Positions 33,051-41,432 of a DNA stretch of 64,000 nucleotides are shown one piece after another. The stretch is taken from positions 1 to 64,000 of the forward strand of contig CAYFQE010000003.1 in NCBI GenBank assembly GCA_964345235.1. The letters run 5' to 3'. The DNA is from Scatomorpha sp964345235 (GTDB lineage Bacteria; Bacillota; Clostridia; Oscillospirales; Oscillospiraceae). The translations under genes and the position numbers were made by a program. Positions within the stretch are counted from its first letter, which is position 1, and each line of letters begins with the position of its first letter. The notes under the pieces were generated by a model, which was not told the origin of the DNA, did no database searches, and was given only the letters and a program-made list of their open reading frames with translations.

Positions 33051-33971
33051 ATGATAGGCGCGGTTGTTGTTGCGGCGGGCATGAGCTCAAGAATGGGCAG
33101 CTTCAAACCCATGCTCTCGCTGGGTGAGCTTACAATCTCCAGAAGACTCATCACCAGCCTAAAGCAGGCGGGTGTCGATAGAATAGTTGTGATAACCGGC
33201 TTTAAGGCCGATGAGCTCGAGCGCCACCTTGCCGATTTGGGCGTGGTTTTTTTGAGAAACGAAAACTACGAAACTACCGATATGTTCGAAAGCGCCAAAA
33301 TCGGCCTGAGTTATCTCAGCGATAAATGCGAAGGAACTCTCTTCACCCCCGTGGATATTCCGCTTTTTAAGGCGGATACGGCAAGAGCACTTATGGAAAG
33401 CTCTTCCGAAATTTCCATACCCACATACGGAGGAAAAGACGGACACCCTATTTTTATAAGCTCAAAGGCAGTGGAGAAACTGATAAATTATTCGGGAGAA
33501 GACGGCCTGAAGGGTGCAATCGAGTGTTCGGGATTTGAGATTGAGCGAACAGAGCTCCGAGATCCCGGAATTCTGCACGATGCCGACACTCCCAAAGACT
33601 ACGAAAACCTTTTAAAGCTCCACAATCGTCAGCTTGTAAGGCCGGTGCTCTCGCTTTCGCTCCGAAAGGAAAAGCTCCTTGTCGATGAAAAAATCGCCAT
33701 GCTCTTAGAGCTCATATTCGAAACAAGCTCTGTCTCCGAGGCGTGCAAAAGAATGCAGCTTTCCTATTCCTCGGGCTGGAATATTATAAACAGACTGGAG
33801 GCCCAACTGGGCTATAAAACCGTAGAGAGAAAAAGAGGCGGCAAAGAGGGTAGCGGAAGCAGCCTTACAGAGCGCGGCATTGAGCTTGTCGAAAAATACA
33901 GAAGGCTCGAAAAAGAGCTTCAGGAAACTGCCGAGCAAAAATACCGAGAGATATTCAAAGAGAGCATATAG
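33051..33971 (+). CDS. MobA-like NTP transferase fused to ModE-like HTH (DVU_1551 type)
   Basis: 306 residues. N-terminal nucleotidyltransferase: AAGMSSRMGSFKPML (NTP loop), TPVDIPLF (metal aspartates) and the DGHPIFI, HDADTPKDYENL segments, as in MocA/MobA, which attach CMP or GMP to molybdopterin. C-terminal winged helix (about residues 215-290: VSEACKRMQLSYSSGWNIINRLE) is the ModE N-terminal type. Cofactor finishing and gene control may thus sit in one protein. ATG 33051 follows GGGAGG. Probably makes the dinucleotide cofactor for the Mop-like enzyme. Confidence 0.9.
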   Translation: MIGAVVVAAGMSSRMGSFKPMLSLGELTISRRLITSLKQAGVDRIVVITGFKADELERHLADLGVVFLRNENYETTDMFESAKIGLSYLSDKCEGTLFTPVDIPLFKADTARALMESSSEISIPTYGGKDGHPIFISSKAVEKLINYSGEDGLKGAIECSGFEIERTELRDPGILHDADTPKDYENLLKLHNRQLVRPVLSLSLRKEKLLVDEKIAMLLELIFETSSVSEACKRMQLSYSSGWNIINRLEAQLGYKTVERKRGGKEGSGSSLTERGIELVEKYRRLEKELQETAEQKYREIFKESI

Positions 33972-35051
33972 ATGAAAAATATTTATTTTATAAGACACGG
34001 GAAACCCGAGTTTCCCACATCCGAATCATACTGCATAGGTAAAACCGACTTTCCGCTTTCCGATATCGGCAAAATTCAGGCGGCGCTTTTGGCGCCTGCG
34101 GTAGCCGAGCTCGATATCAAGCAGGCCTACAGCTCCGCCCTTTTAAGGGCGAAAGAAACACTCGAAATTCTGGGCATCGAGGGCGGGAATCTGAGTGAAC
34201 TCAACGAGGCCGATTTCGGCGAATGGGACGGACTCAACTTCGAGCAGATAAAAAGCTCATATCCAAGCCTATATGCGCAAAGGGGCGAAGACCCCACGCT
34301 CATGCCGCCGGGAGCCGAACAATATTTCGACCTTAAAATGAGGGCAACATCCATCTTCGAGCGCATCGAAAAAAGCGCAAACGGCAATGTTCTCATAGTA
34401 GGGCACCGCAGTTTTTTTCAGGCTCTCTTTTGCGAGCTTTTCGGCCTCAAACCGAGTGAGGCGGCCAAACTTTCGATTCCGCACGGCTCTATAAGCCGAA
34501 TAGAAATCAACGGGAATATTATAGAGCCCGATTATATCGGCAAAGTCATTAGGCCCGAGCTGGATGAGGCTTGCTGTTTAAGCATACTCTCGGCCCTCGG
34601 GCTTCAGGAAAATATAATAAATCACTCCATAGCTGTTGCTCGTTTTGCCATGGACATTGTCGCCGCTCTCGCGGCTGTCGGCGTGTTTTTCGATGAAAAC
34701 ACAATTTTCACCGCCGCCATGCTTCACGATATGAAAAGAACGGAGCCGCTCCATGCCCTTCGCGCCTTCGAGCTTCTGAATGAACTGGGATATAATGAGG
34801 CGGCAGAGCTTATTAAGGTTCATCACGACATATCCGAGGCCGAAGAGATAACACCCGCGGGCGTTTTAAGAGTAGCCGATGCCTGTGTTCTATCGGCTAA
34901 AAAGGTAGGCCTTAAAAAGAGATACATGGAGAGCCGCAAAAAGTGCAAAACCGACGAAGCGCTCATAATGCACACGCTCCGCTACGAATCAGCCGTAAGA
35001 GAGGCCGAACTTATTAATAAAGCATTGGGCAAGAGCTTTATAGAGATATAA
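33972..35051 (+). CDS. histidine phosphatase fused to HD domain
   Basis: 359 residues. N-terminal histidine-phosphatase domain: FIRHGKPEFP (phospho-histidine), EADFGEWDGL and VGHRSFF. C-terminal HD phosphohydrolase domain from about residue 195: HSIAVARFAMDI, MLHDMKR (HD pair) and KVHHDISEAE. The fusion of two phosphatases is unusual; a nucleotide or cofactor phosphate ester is a plausible substrate. Start is immediately after the previous stop (TAG-ATG). A similar protein belongs, as I recall, to the Desulfovibrio set. Confidence 0.85.
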   Translation: MKNIYFIRHGKPEFPTSESYCIGKTDFPLSDIGKIQAALLAPAVAELDIKQAYSSALLRAKETLEILGIEGGNLSELNEADFGEWDGLNFEQIKSSYPSLYAQRGEDPTLMPPGAEQYFDLKMRATSIFERIEKSANGNVLIVGHRSFFQALFCELFGLKPSEAAKLSIPHGSISRIEINGNIIEPDYIGKVIRPELDEACCLSILSALGLQENIINHSIAVARFAMDIVAALAAVGVFFDENTIFTAAMLHDMKRTEPLHALRAFELLNELGYNEAAELIKVHHDISEAEEITPAGVLRVADACVLSAKKVGLKKRYMESRKKCKTDEALIMHTLRYESAVREAELINKALGKSFIEI

Positions 35052-35075
35052 AAAACATAAACAGCAGTACAAAAT

Positions 35076-35120
35076 AAAAATTGCCGAGCAAGCTCAAATA
35101 CGAGCCACTCGGCAATTTTT
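35076..35120. terminator. bidirectional terminator
   Basis: AAAAATTGCCGAG (35076-35088) pairs with CTCGGCAATTTTT (35108-35120), with A-run before and T-run after. It serves both the converging HD-fusion and VanY-type genes. Confidence 0.85.
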
Positions 35121-35127
35121 TTCGTTT

Positions 35128-35922
35128 TTATTTATAAAGGTCTAAAAACTCTTCCAAACAAAGACCGTGTTCTTTTATGTATTTTGCAACCTCAACGCCC
35201 ACATATCTGAAGTGCCACGGCTCATACATTATTTTGGTTATCTCGGTTTTGTCCTTAGGATAGCGCAGTATAAAGCCGTAGTCCTGGCAGGTGGAGTTAA
35301 GCCACTTAAAAAGTTCGGTTTTCTCCAGTTCGGCGTTCTTAAACTCGTAGTACCTGTCGGTTATGTCGGCGGCAAGTCCGAGCTGGTGCTCGCTTGTGCC
35401 GGGAGGAGAAACTATGGTCTTGGCTTTCTCTTCGCCATATTGCGAAACCTTGCGGGTATAGAGATACTGCTGAGTGTTAAAATCTCTGTAGGCAGACGAA
35501 AGATAAACGCTGTATCCCTCGGCGCGGGCGGCTGCAATCCATTCTTTCAAAGGCTCAGCGGCTCTCACATCAAAGCTCTGGTTGTTCTCGATAACAACAA
35601 GCTCGGGCGCATATTCTCCGATGTTGTTATCAGGGTTTGCAAGTTTAAGCTCCCATGAATCCAAATCGACTTGCGGAAGCTCAGACTCTACCCTCTCAGG
35701 CTGTGCCTCTTCCACAGCGGGGCTCTCCTCGGGGGGGACCTCGGTTTCTGTATCTATAAGCTCAGGACTTTCTATAGCGGGTAGTGGAGTTTCCTTAAGC
35801 TCCGGCTCTTTTGTATCGGAGCCGACAAACGACCCGTTTTTCATTGCAAACAGCAATATGCCTAAAAAGGCAAAGAGGAGTAAAAAGCCGAAAGCGGCCC
35901 TAAGTGCTTTGGTTTTTTTCAT
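35128..35922 (-). CDS. D-alanyl-D-alanine carboxypeptidase, VanY/M15B family
   Basis: Zinc peptidase that trims peptidoglycan stem peptides outside the cell. 264 residues: N-terminal membrane anchor (AAFGFLLLFAFLGILLFAM), a glutamate/proline-rich spacer to about residue 85, then the M15 domain with SAYRDFNTQQYLY, GTSEHQLGLAADI (His and Asp zinc ligands) and EPWHFRYVG (catalytic Glu, zinc His). All catalytic residues are present. Stand-alone; no vancomycin-resistance neighbours, so housekeeping wall turnover is likely. Confidence 0.92.
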   Translation of the reverse strand: MKKTKALRAAFGFLLLFAFLGILLFAMKNGSFVGSDTKEPELKETPLPAIESPELIDTETEVPPEESPAVEEAQPERVESELPQVDLDSWELKLANPDNNIGEYAPELVVIENNQSFDVRAAEPLKEWIAAARAEGYSVYLSSAYRDFNTQQYLYTRKVSQYGEEKAKTIVSPPGTSEHQLGLAADITDRYYEFKNAELEKTELFKWLNSTCQDYGFILRYPKDKTEITKIMYEPWHFRYVGVEVAKYIKEHGLCLEEFLDLYK

Positions 35923-36011
35923 TTCATCACCGCAAAATAAATTTTTTTGATAATACCAAGATTTTGCTTATATGTCAAACCGAGGGGAAGATGCGCCATA
36001 CCCTGCGGGAC

Positions 36012-36040
36012 TTGATATTTAAGCAAAAAAGCCTTAAAAT
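36012..36040 (+). promoter_or_regulatory. promoter of queH-queT
   Basis: TTGATA (36012-36017), 17-base spacer, TAAAAT (36035-36040). A start 6-8 bases downstream would fall on or beside the GTG at 36047, implying a leaderless or near-leaderless message. Confidence 0.6.
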
Positions 36041-36046
36041 TTCCCT

Positions 36047-36667
36047 GTGGAAAACTACGATTTAATTATGCAAAAAGAGATTAAAAGAATAGAGGCGAGT
36101 GGAGAAGAGCGGCCGAGCCTTCTTCTGCACTCTTGTTGCGCTGTATGTTCAAGCTATGTCATAGCCTGTCTGCGGCCGCATTTTAATCTGACTGTGCTCT
36201 ACTACAACCCCAATATAGAGCCGCTTGAGGAGTATAATAAGCGAAAAAACGAGCAGCTCCGACTTTTAAAAGAATATCCGAATGTTAAAATAATGGATAT
36301 CGACTACGAAAACGAGAGCTTCAAAAAAATCGCCAAGGGCTTAGAGAACGAGCCCGAGGGCGGCGCCAGATGCTCAAAATGCATAAGGCTCAGGCTCAGC
36401 AGAACGGCCGAGCTTGCGCATAATAACAACTTCAGCTATTTTTGCTCAACGCTCTCGGTATCTCCGCACAAAAACGCCGCGCTCATAAACTCCTTGGGCA
36501 GAGAGCTTCAAGAAGAAAAAAAGGTCAAGTGGCTTTATTCCGATTTTAAAAAGAGAGACGGCTTTTTAAAGAGCAATATAGAAAGCAAAAGACTGGGCCT
36601 TTACAGGCAAGAATATTGCGGCTGCGTTTTCTCAAAGCAAAAAAGAGAGGAAGTGAGAGAAACATGA
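36047..36667 (+). CDS. queH: epoxyqueuosine reductase QueH
   Basis: Final step of queuosine synthesis in tRNA: reduces epoxyqueuosine. 206 residues. Iron-sulfur and metal cysteines in LLHSCCAVCSSYV, GGARCSKCIRLRL and the C-terminal YCGCVFS. Start GTG 36047, with an in-frame stop 12 bases upstream (36035-36037, inside the -10 box) and no Shine-Dalgarno; ATG 36068 is the alternative but would remove the family ENYDLIMQKEI start. Coupled to queT by ATGA overlap. Confidence 0.93.
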   Translation: MENYDLIMQKEIKRIEASGEERPSLLLHSCCAVCSSYVIACLRPHFNLTVLYYNPNIEPLEEYNKRKNEQLRLLKEYPNVKIMDIDYENESFKKIAKGLENEPEGGARCSKCIRLRLSRTAELAHNNNFSYFCSTLSVSPHKNAALINSLGRELQEEKKVKWLYSDFKKRDGFLKSNIESKRLGLYRQEYCGCVFSKQKREEVRET

Positions 36668-37185
36668 AAAACACCAGAGTTCTGGCGCTTAATGGGCTGA
36701 TAGCGGCCATTTACGCCGTGCTTACGCTTGGACTTGCTCCGATATCCTATGGACCTCTGCAGTTCAGGCTCTCCGAAGCTCTCACGGTATTGCCCGCCAT
36801 CATTCCGGGCGCAGAGTGGGGCGTGTTTTTGGGTTGCCTTATTGCAAACCTCCTCTCTCCCATCGGCATGCTCGATATTATCTTCGGCTCCCTGGCGACA
36901 CTTTTAGCGGCTGTTCTGACGAGATTTTTCTACAACAAGCTGGGTTCACATCCTGTCATAGCGGCATTTTCCGCCTGCTTTATGCCCGTAATAGTAAATG
37001 CGCTTGTAATCGGAGGCCTCATCAGCTTCACAATGAGCGCAATCGGCGCTCAGAAAACATCGTTCCTGGTGTTTTTCGCTCAGATTTTCATAAGCGAGGC
37101 GGCGGTTGTCTATATGTTGGGTATGCCCTTGCTTATGCTCCTGCCCCAAAGCAAGCTCTATAAAAAGTATATTTTGCCGCTTTAA
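36664..37185 (+). CDS. queT: queuosine-precursor transporter QueT
   Basis: Membrane substrate-binding (S) component of an ECF-type importer for queuosine precursors. 173 residues, about five or six helices. Family start LALNGLIAAIYAVLTLGLAPISYGPLQFRLSEAL and NLLSPIGMLDIIFGSLATLLA. It follows queH with stop/start overlap. No preQ1 riboswitch lies upstream. The energising ECF module is elsewhere. Confidence 0.92.
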   Translation: MKNTRVLALNGLIAAIYAVLTLGLAPISYGPLQFRLSEALTVLPAIIPGAEWGVFLGCLIANLLSPIGMLDIIFGSLATLLAAVLTRFFYNKLGSHPVIAAFSACFMPVIVNALVIGGLISFTMSAIGAQKTSFLVFFAQIFISEAAVVYMLGMPLLMLLPQSKLYKKYILPL

Positions 37186-37227
37186 ATGTAAAATTTACTT
37201 TAACGATTAAAACGACTAAAGTTTTCC

Positions 37228-37256
37228 TTGACATTCCTAAAAGTCTAGTGTATGCT
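37228..37256 (+). promoter_or_regulatory. promoter of the tyrosine-leader/ABC operon
   Basis: Perfect TTGACA (37228-37233), 17-base spacer, TATGCT (37251-37256). Predicted transcript start about 37263, 24 bases before the leader peptide. Confidence 0.78.
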
Positions 37257-37286
37257 TTAAAAGTTAAAAGTGCTAAAGGGGAAGTC

Positions 37287-37400
37287 ATGAACAATAAAAA
37301 AGCTTTTAACTTAATATCTTCCCTGCATACTCAGAAGAGCGCAGACATGAGCCGTAGCTATTACTACGGCTATTACGCATGCCCATTTTTATCTGAGTAG
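37287..37400 (+). CDS. tyrosine-rich leader peptide
   Basis: 37 codons, ATG 37287 to TAG 37400, with AAAGGGGAAG 5 bases upstream. Near its end it reads MSRSYYYGYYACPFLSE, five tyrosine codons in six (37359-37376). The Tyr codons lie in and just after a hairpin GCCGTAG/CTACGGC (37351-37370). The stop is 26 bases before a strong intrinsic terminator, and the next gene is an aromatic-amino-acid-type ABC transporter. This is the layout of a ribosome-stalling attenuator that responds to charged tRNA-Tyr. Alternative pairings are visible (GGCTA 37368-37372 with TAGCC 37406-37410; GCATA 37403-37407 with TATGC 37423-37427), the last overlapping the terminator stem. Confidence 0.85.
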   Translation: MNNKKAFNLISSLHTQKSADMSRSYYYGYYACPFLSE

Positions 37401-37425
37401 ACGCATAGCCATATAGTAGAAATAT

Positions 37426-37457
37426 GCCTCGTCACTCAGGTGACGGGGCTTTTTTAT
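37426..37457 (+). terminator. attenuator terminator
   Basis: Ten-base stem GCCTCGTCAC/GTGACGGGGC with loop TCAG, followed by TTTTTTATTT. It sits between the leader peptide and the transporter genes and is the off-state of the proposed attenuator. Confidence 0.88.
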
Positions 37458-37485
37458 TTGCCCAAAAATTAAGGAGGAAAAGAAA

Positions 37486-38469
37486 ATGAAGAAAATTTTG
37501 GCAGCAATTTTAGTTTTAACAGTCGTTTTAACGCTGGCGGCTTGCGGAAGCGCTCCGGCAAAATCCGAGCCGTCCGCACCGCAGGAAAAGGCGGAAGGCT
37601 TCAAGGTTGGCATACTTCAGCAGCTTGAGCACCCCGCTCTCGATGCGGCCACAGAGGGCTTTAAAAAAGCGCTCACAGACAGATTGGGCGACAGAGTGAG
37701 CTTCGATTTCGTAAGCGCTCAGAACGACATCAACAACTGCACCACCATTGCCAACAAGTTCGTCAGCGACAAAGTTGACCTAATAATGGCAAACGCCACA
37801 AGCGCGCTTCAGGCGGCGGCCTCGGCCACAGGCGAGATACCCATAGTTGGAGTCTCGATAACCGACTACGAGAGCGCGGGCGTTTTAAAGGGCAATCCGA
37901 ATGCCCCCGGCGGCAATGTGACGGGCGCTTCGGACTTGGCCCCTCTGGACCTTCAGGCAAAACTGCTTGTTGAAGTTGTTCCCGAAGCCAAAACAGTCGG
38001 CATAGTCTACTGCTCCTCCGAGGCAAACTCGGTCTACCAAGCCGAAACAATAAAAGCGCACTTCGAAGAGCTGGGCCTTAAGGTCAAAAACTTCACCGTG
38101 GCAGACTCCAACGAGATTCAGCCCTTAGTCACCGCCGCTGTCGAAGAAGTTGATGCGCTCTACATCCCCACCGACAACACCATGGCAGACAATATGGAGC
38201 TGGTTAAAAACATCACTCTAAACGCCAAAATCCCCGTAATCTCGGGCGAAGAGAACTCCTGCAAAAACGGCGGACTGGTAACTATCTCAATAAGCTACTT
38301 CGATATGGGCTACAAGGCGGGCGAACTTGCGGCCGACATTCTCGAGGGCAAGGCGGAGCCTGCAACCAGCCCGATAGTCTACTGCACCGAGATAGAGAGA
38401 AAGTTCAATCCCGAGGTTAAAGAAGCTCTGGGAATAGAGCTCCCTGCCGATATTTCTCCCATAGAATAA
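37486..38469 (+). CDS. ABC transporter substrate-binding lipoprotein, TrpX family
   Basis: 327 residues. Lipoprotein signal with lipobox LAAC at about residue 20, then a serine/proline linker and a two-lobed binding protein (ABC_sub_bind type): KVGILQQLEHPALDAATEGF, DLIMANATSALQAAA, VGVSITDYESAG, VGIVYCSSEANS, ALYIPTDNTMADN and FDMGYKAGELAADIL. The family includes tryptophan/aromatic importers. The tyrosine leader upstream argues for tyrosine or a tyrosine-related ligand. RBS GGAGG at 37472-37476. Confidence 0.9.
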   Translation: MKKILAAILVLTVVLTLAACGSAPAKSEPSAPQEKAEGFKVGILQQLEHPALDAATEGFKKALTDRLGDRVSFDFVSAQNDINNCTTIANKFVSDKVDLIMANATSALQAAASATGEIPIVGVSITDYESAGVLKGNPNAPGGNVTGASDLAPLDLQAKLLVEVVPEAKTVGIVYCSSEANSVYQAETIKAHFEELGLKVKNFTVADSNEIQPLVTAAVEEVDALYIPTDNTMADNMELVKNITLNAKIPVISGEENSCKNGGLVTISISYFDMGYKAGELAADILEGKAEPATSPIVYCTEIERKFNPEVKEALGIELPADISPIE

Positions 38470-38558
38470 AGTGGGCTAAGCCCCTCTTGAAATAATTTTT
38501 CATTAAACCGAACAAAGAATTTTGCAAAAAAAATGTTACTTAAATTAAAGGTGTTGGA

Positions 38559-39470
38559 ATGGATTTTTTACTCTCAATTATAAGAGCTCTCCCGGGCTCC
38601 GTGGCTCAGGGGCTTATATGGGGCATAATGGCCATAGGAGTGTTTGTGACTTTTAAGCTCCTCGATTATGCCGATCTGACTGTAGACGGCAGTATAGCCA
38701 CAGGCGGCGCGGTCTGCGTTGTCGGTATAGTTTCGGGGCTAAATCCCGCATTGGCGCTCGGCTTGGCGTTTTTAGCGGGCGCCTTGGCAGGACTTGTCAC
38801 AGGCCTCCTGCACTCGGGTTTTGCCATACCGCCCATACTCTCGGGCATACTTTCACAGCTCGCCCTCTATTCTATAAATATGAGGATAATGGGCAAGAGC
38901 AACATGGCGGTGAGCGTCGATAAATACGCCCTTCTGCTCTCTTCGAGAAATAATACGACGGCAATTGTGGTGAGCGCCCTGTTTGTGGCGGCAATCATTG
39001 GCTTTCTATATTGGTTTTTTGGAACTGAGATAGGCAGCGCCATAAGGGCAACGGGCTCGAATCCCGCCATGGCAAGCTCGCAGGGCATAAACATAAACAC
39101 CATGAAAGTCATAGGCCTTGCCATGTCGAACGGTGTTGTGGCGCTCTCGGGCGCTCTGCTGGCTCAATATTCGGGCGCAGCGGATGTGAAGATGGGACAG
39201 GGCGCAATTGTCATAGGTCTTGCGGCGGTGATTATAGGCGAAGTCATATTCGGAAAAATTTTCCGAAACATGGCGCTCAGACTCCTGGGAGTCGGCTTCG
39301 GCGCAATAATCTACTATCTCGTCATAGCGGTTGTAGTTCGTCTGGGGCTTTCGCCCACCGACCTTAAGCTCTTCTCGGCCTGCCTCGTCGCTGTTTTCCT
39401 TGCGCTCCCGCATCTTAAAGAAAAGTTTATAGAGAAAAAGGCCATAAATGAGGTGAGAAGAGATGCTTGA
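38559..39470 (+). CDS. ABC transporter permease, TrpY type
   Basis: 303 residues, about eight or nine helices. Family features: GSVAQGLIWGIMAIGVFVTFKLLDYADLTVDGS, PPILSGILSQLALYSINMRIMG, and the cytoplasmic coupling segment GSNPAMASSQGININTMKVIG. It lies 89 bases after the binding protein, a gap that contains a short GGGCT/AGCCC hairpin, and overlaps the ATPase gene by 8 bases. Confidence 0.9.
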   Translation: MDFLLSIIRALPGSVAQGLIWGIMAIGVFVTFKLLDYADLTVDGSIATGGAVCVVGIVSGLNPALALGLAFLAGALAGLVTGLLHSGFAIPPILSGILSQLALYSINMRIMGKSNMAVSVDKYALLLSSRNNTTAIVVSALFVAAIIGFLYWFFGTEIGSAIRATGSNPAMASSQGININTMKVIGLAMSNGVVALSGALLAQYSGAADVKMGQGAIVIGLAAVIIGEVIFGKIFRNMALRLLGVGFGAIIYYLVIAVVVRLGLSPTDLKLFSACLVAVFLALPHLKEKFIEKKAINEVRRDA

Positions 39471-40257
39471 GATAAAAAATCTAAGTAAAACCTTCAACAA
39501 AGGTACTCTAAACGAAAAACCTGCGCTCTGCGGAATAGATCTAACACTCCAAGACGGCGATTTTGTAACGCTAATCGGCGGAAACGGCGCAGGGAAATCA
39601 ACCCTCTTAAACGCCATAGCGGGAGTTTGGCAGCCCGACTCGGGCAGCATAAAGCTTGACGGAAACGAACTAATCGGCGTTCCGGAACACAAACGCGCAA
39701 AGTTTTTGGGCAGAGTTTTCCAAGACCCGATGATGGGAACCGCCCCCGACATGACGATAGAGGAAAACTTGGCCATAGCGCACAGACGAGGCTCAAAAAG
39801 AGGACTCAAGTGGATGATGGCCCCCGGTGAGCGGGAGGACTACAAAGAGCTCCTCAAAACTCTTGGACTCGGACTCGAAGACAGAATTTTCGTAAAGACC
39901 CGACTGCTCTCAGGCGGTCAGCGCCAAGCCCTAACCCTCTTGATGGCGGCAATGAAAATGCCGAAGCTTCTGCTCCTCGATGAGCACACCGCGGCCCTAG
40001 ACCCGCAAACGGCAAAGAAAGTGCTCTCAATAACCGAGGAGCTTATAGAGGAAAACTCGCTTACAAGCCTCATGGTCACACACAATATGAAAGATGCCAT
40101 AAGCTGCGGCAACCGCCTCATCATGATGCACGAGGGCAGAATAATCCTCGACATCAAGGGAGAGGAGAAAAAGAGCCTCAAGGTTGAAGACCTCTTAAGG
40201 CGTTTTGCCGAAGCCTCGGGCGACAGCTTCTCCGACGACAGAGCCCTGCTGGCATAA
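39463..40257 (+). CDS. ABC transporter ATPase, TrpZ type
   Basis: 264 residues. Walker A GGNGAGKST, Q-loop RVFQDPMMGTAP, signature LLSGGQRQALTLLMA, Walker B LLLLDEHTAALDP and switch histidine MVTHNMKDA. The LSGGQ and DEHTA variants are typical of this family. Last gene of the tyrosine-leader operon, followed by a strong terminator. Confidence 0.92.
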   Translation: MLEIKNLSKTFNKGTLNEKPALCGIDLTLQDGDFVTLIGGNGAGKSTLLNAIAGVWQPDSGSIKLDGNELIGVPEHKRAKFLGRVFQDPMMGTAPDMTIEENLAIAHRRGSKRGLKWMMAPGEREDYKELLKTLGLGLEDRIFVKTRLLSGGQRQALTLLMAAMKMPKLLLLDEHTAALDPQTAKKVLSITEELIEENSLTSLMVTHNMKDAISCGNRLIMMHEGRIILDIKGEEKKSLKVEDLLRRFAEASGDSFSDDRALLA

Positions 40258-40269
40258 TATAAAAAATGA

Positions 40270-40304
40270 GAGCGTTGCAAAAACATGCCTTGCAACGCTC
40301 TTTT
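40270..40304 (+). terminator. terminator of the TrpXYZ-type operon
   Basis: GAGCGTTGCAA (40270-40280) pairs with TTGCAACGCTC (40290-40300), then TTTT. The GCGTTGCAA stem recurs at 51161 and 52933. Confidence 0.88.
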
Positions 40305-40456
40305 CCTTTCCGTTGAATCTAAAGGGGTTGTGCTGTCCGCAGACAGCAGAGGGGGATAAGTGCTTAAAGTTTACGGCTTGCGACTTCTCTTGGCTCTACT
40401 TTATAAAGAGAGCTCTATAAAAAATTAAATGCGATAGTGCGAAAAGCTATGCTTAA

Positions 40457-40636
40457 TCAAGCATTTCTAACCGATTTAAAAATCGAAATCAAGTTCGGCT
40501 TGGTTCCGTAAAGAAGCACGCCGACACGATAAATTTTTGCGGCGATTATACCTATGCCGAATGTTGACGCTACCAGTATTGCAACAGAGATAATAATCTC
40601 ATAAGTCGGCACAGTGCTCATTGCAATGCGTGTAAA
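40457..40636 (-). pseudogene. 3' fragment of an ABC-2-type (NatB/YhaP-like) permease
   Basis: About 60 codons with the typical permease end: RIAMSTVPTYEIIISVAIL, then IAAKIYRVGVLLYGTKPNL and a stop at 40457. Everything before FTRIAM is missing, and the sequence beyond 40636 belongs to another gene in the opposite direction. Family proteins are about 400 residues, so this is a remnant. The surrounding 200 bases (40305-40456) hold no gene that I can support. Confidence 0.65.
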
Positions 40637-41412
40637 CATATGGTGAAAAATTAAAACTGAATGACAATCAGCTGGGCTTTTCTTCAAATGCCGGAAGATG
40701 GGATAATTTTGATGAAATTAATTTTATGGCAGATGACTATAAAATTGTGAAATTAAACAAAAAGCCGAGTAGTAAAATAGCACTTGACTATGTTATTTTA
40801 GTTATACCTGGAAAACTCAACTATGAGGAAATTACCAATACATTTCTCGATGTTACACATGGCGAAAATTCACACTCCCAAATAAAAAACAATGCAAATA
40901 TAAATGCTGAGGGAGATCTTAAATCGGCAGAAGATAAAATAGATGAAATTGCAGCTAAAAACAATGTGCTCATAGGGTCAAAGGAAGGGGTAAGAACCTC
41001 CATTTACCAAATGAACGGCGGACTTTTATTCTTGGGAATTTTAGTGGGGATTATTCTCCTGGTCGGCACATTTCTGATGATATACTTTAAGCAAATGTCT
41101 GAAGGTTATGAAGATGTGGGGAATTATACGATAATGAAGCAAGTGGGGCTCGATGACAAGCTTATAAAAAAGACAATTAAAAGCCAGATTAAATGGGTTT
41201 TTATCTTGCCTGTTTTAGTTGCAACGGTTCATGGTTTGGCATCATCAAAAATAATTTTTAACACCTTAGGCGTCATAGGGGTAAGAGATTACAAACTCTT
41301 TATAACGAATTATTTGATGGTTATAGCTGTGTTTGCAATAGCTTACGGCATTATGTACCGTATAACATCAAAGCTTTACTACAACATTATAAACAGAAAA
41401 GAATTTTCATGA
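40636..41412 (+). pseudogene. 3' fragment of a FtsX/BceB-like ABC permease
   Basis: Open from 40636 (after TAA 40633-40635) to TGA 41412, about 258 codons. An extracellular part, then four-helix FtsX end: GGLLFLGILVGIILLVGTFLMIY, EDVGNYTIMKQVGLDD (coupling helix), VFILPVLVATVHGL and a last helix. BceB-type permeases have 600 or more residues, so more than half is missing, and the first ATG (40726) has no ribosome site. It is more A+T-rich than its neighbours, suggesting an acquired and now broken peptide-resistance transporter. Confidence 0.7.
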
Positions 41413-41432
41413 GAAAAAGATAAAGATACAAG

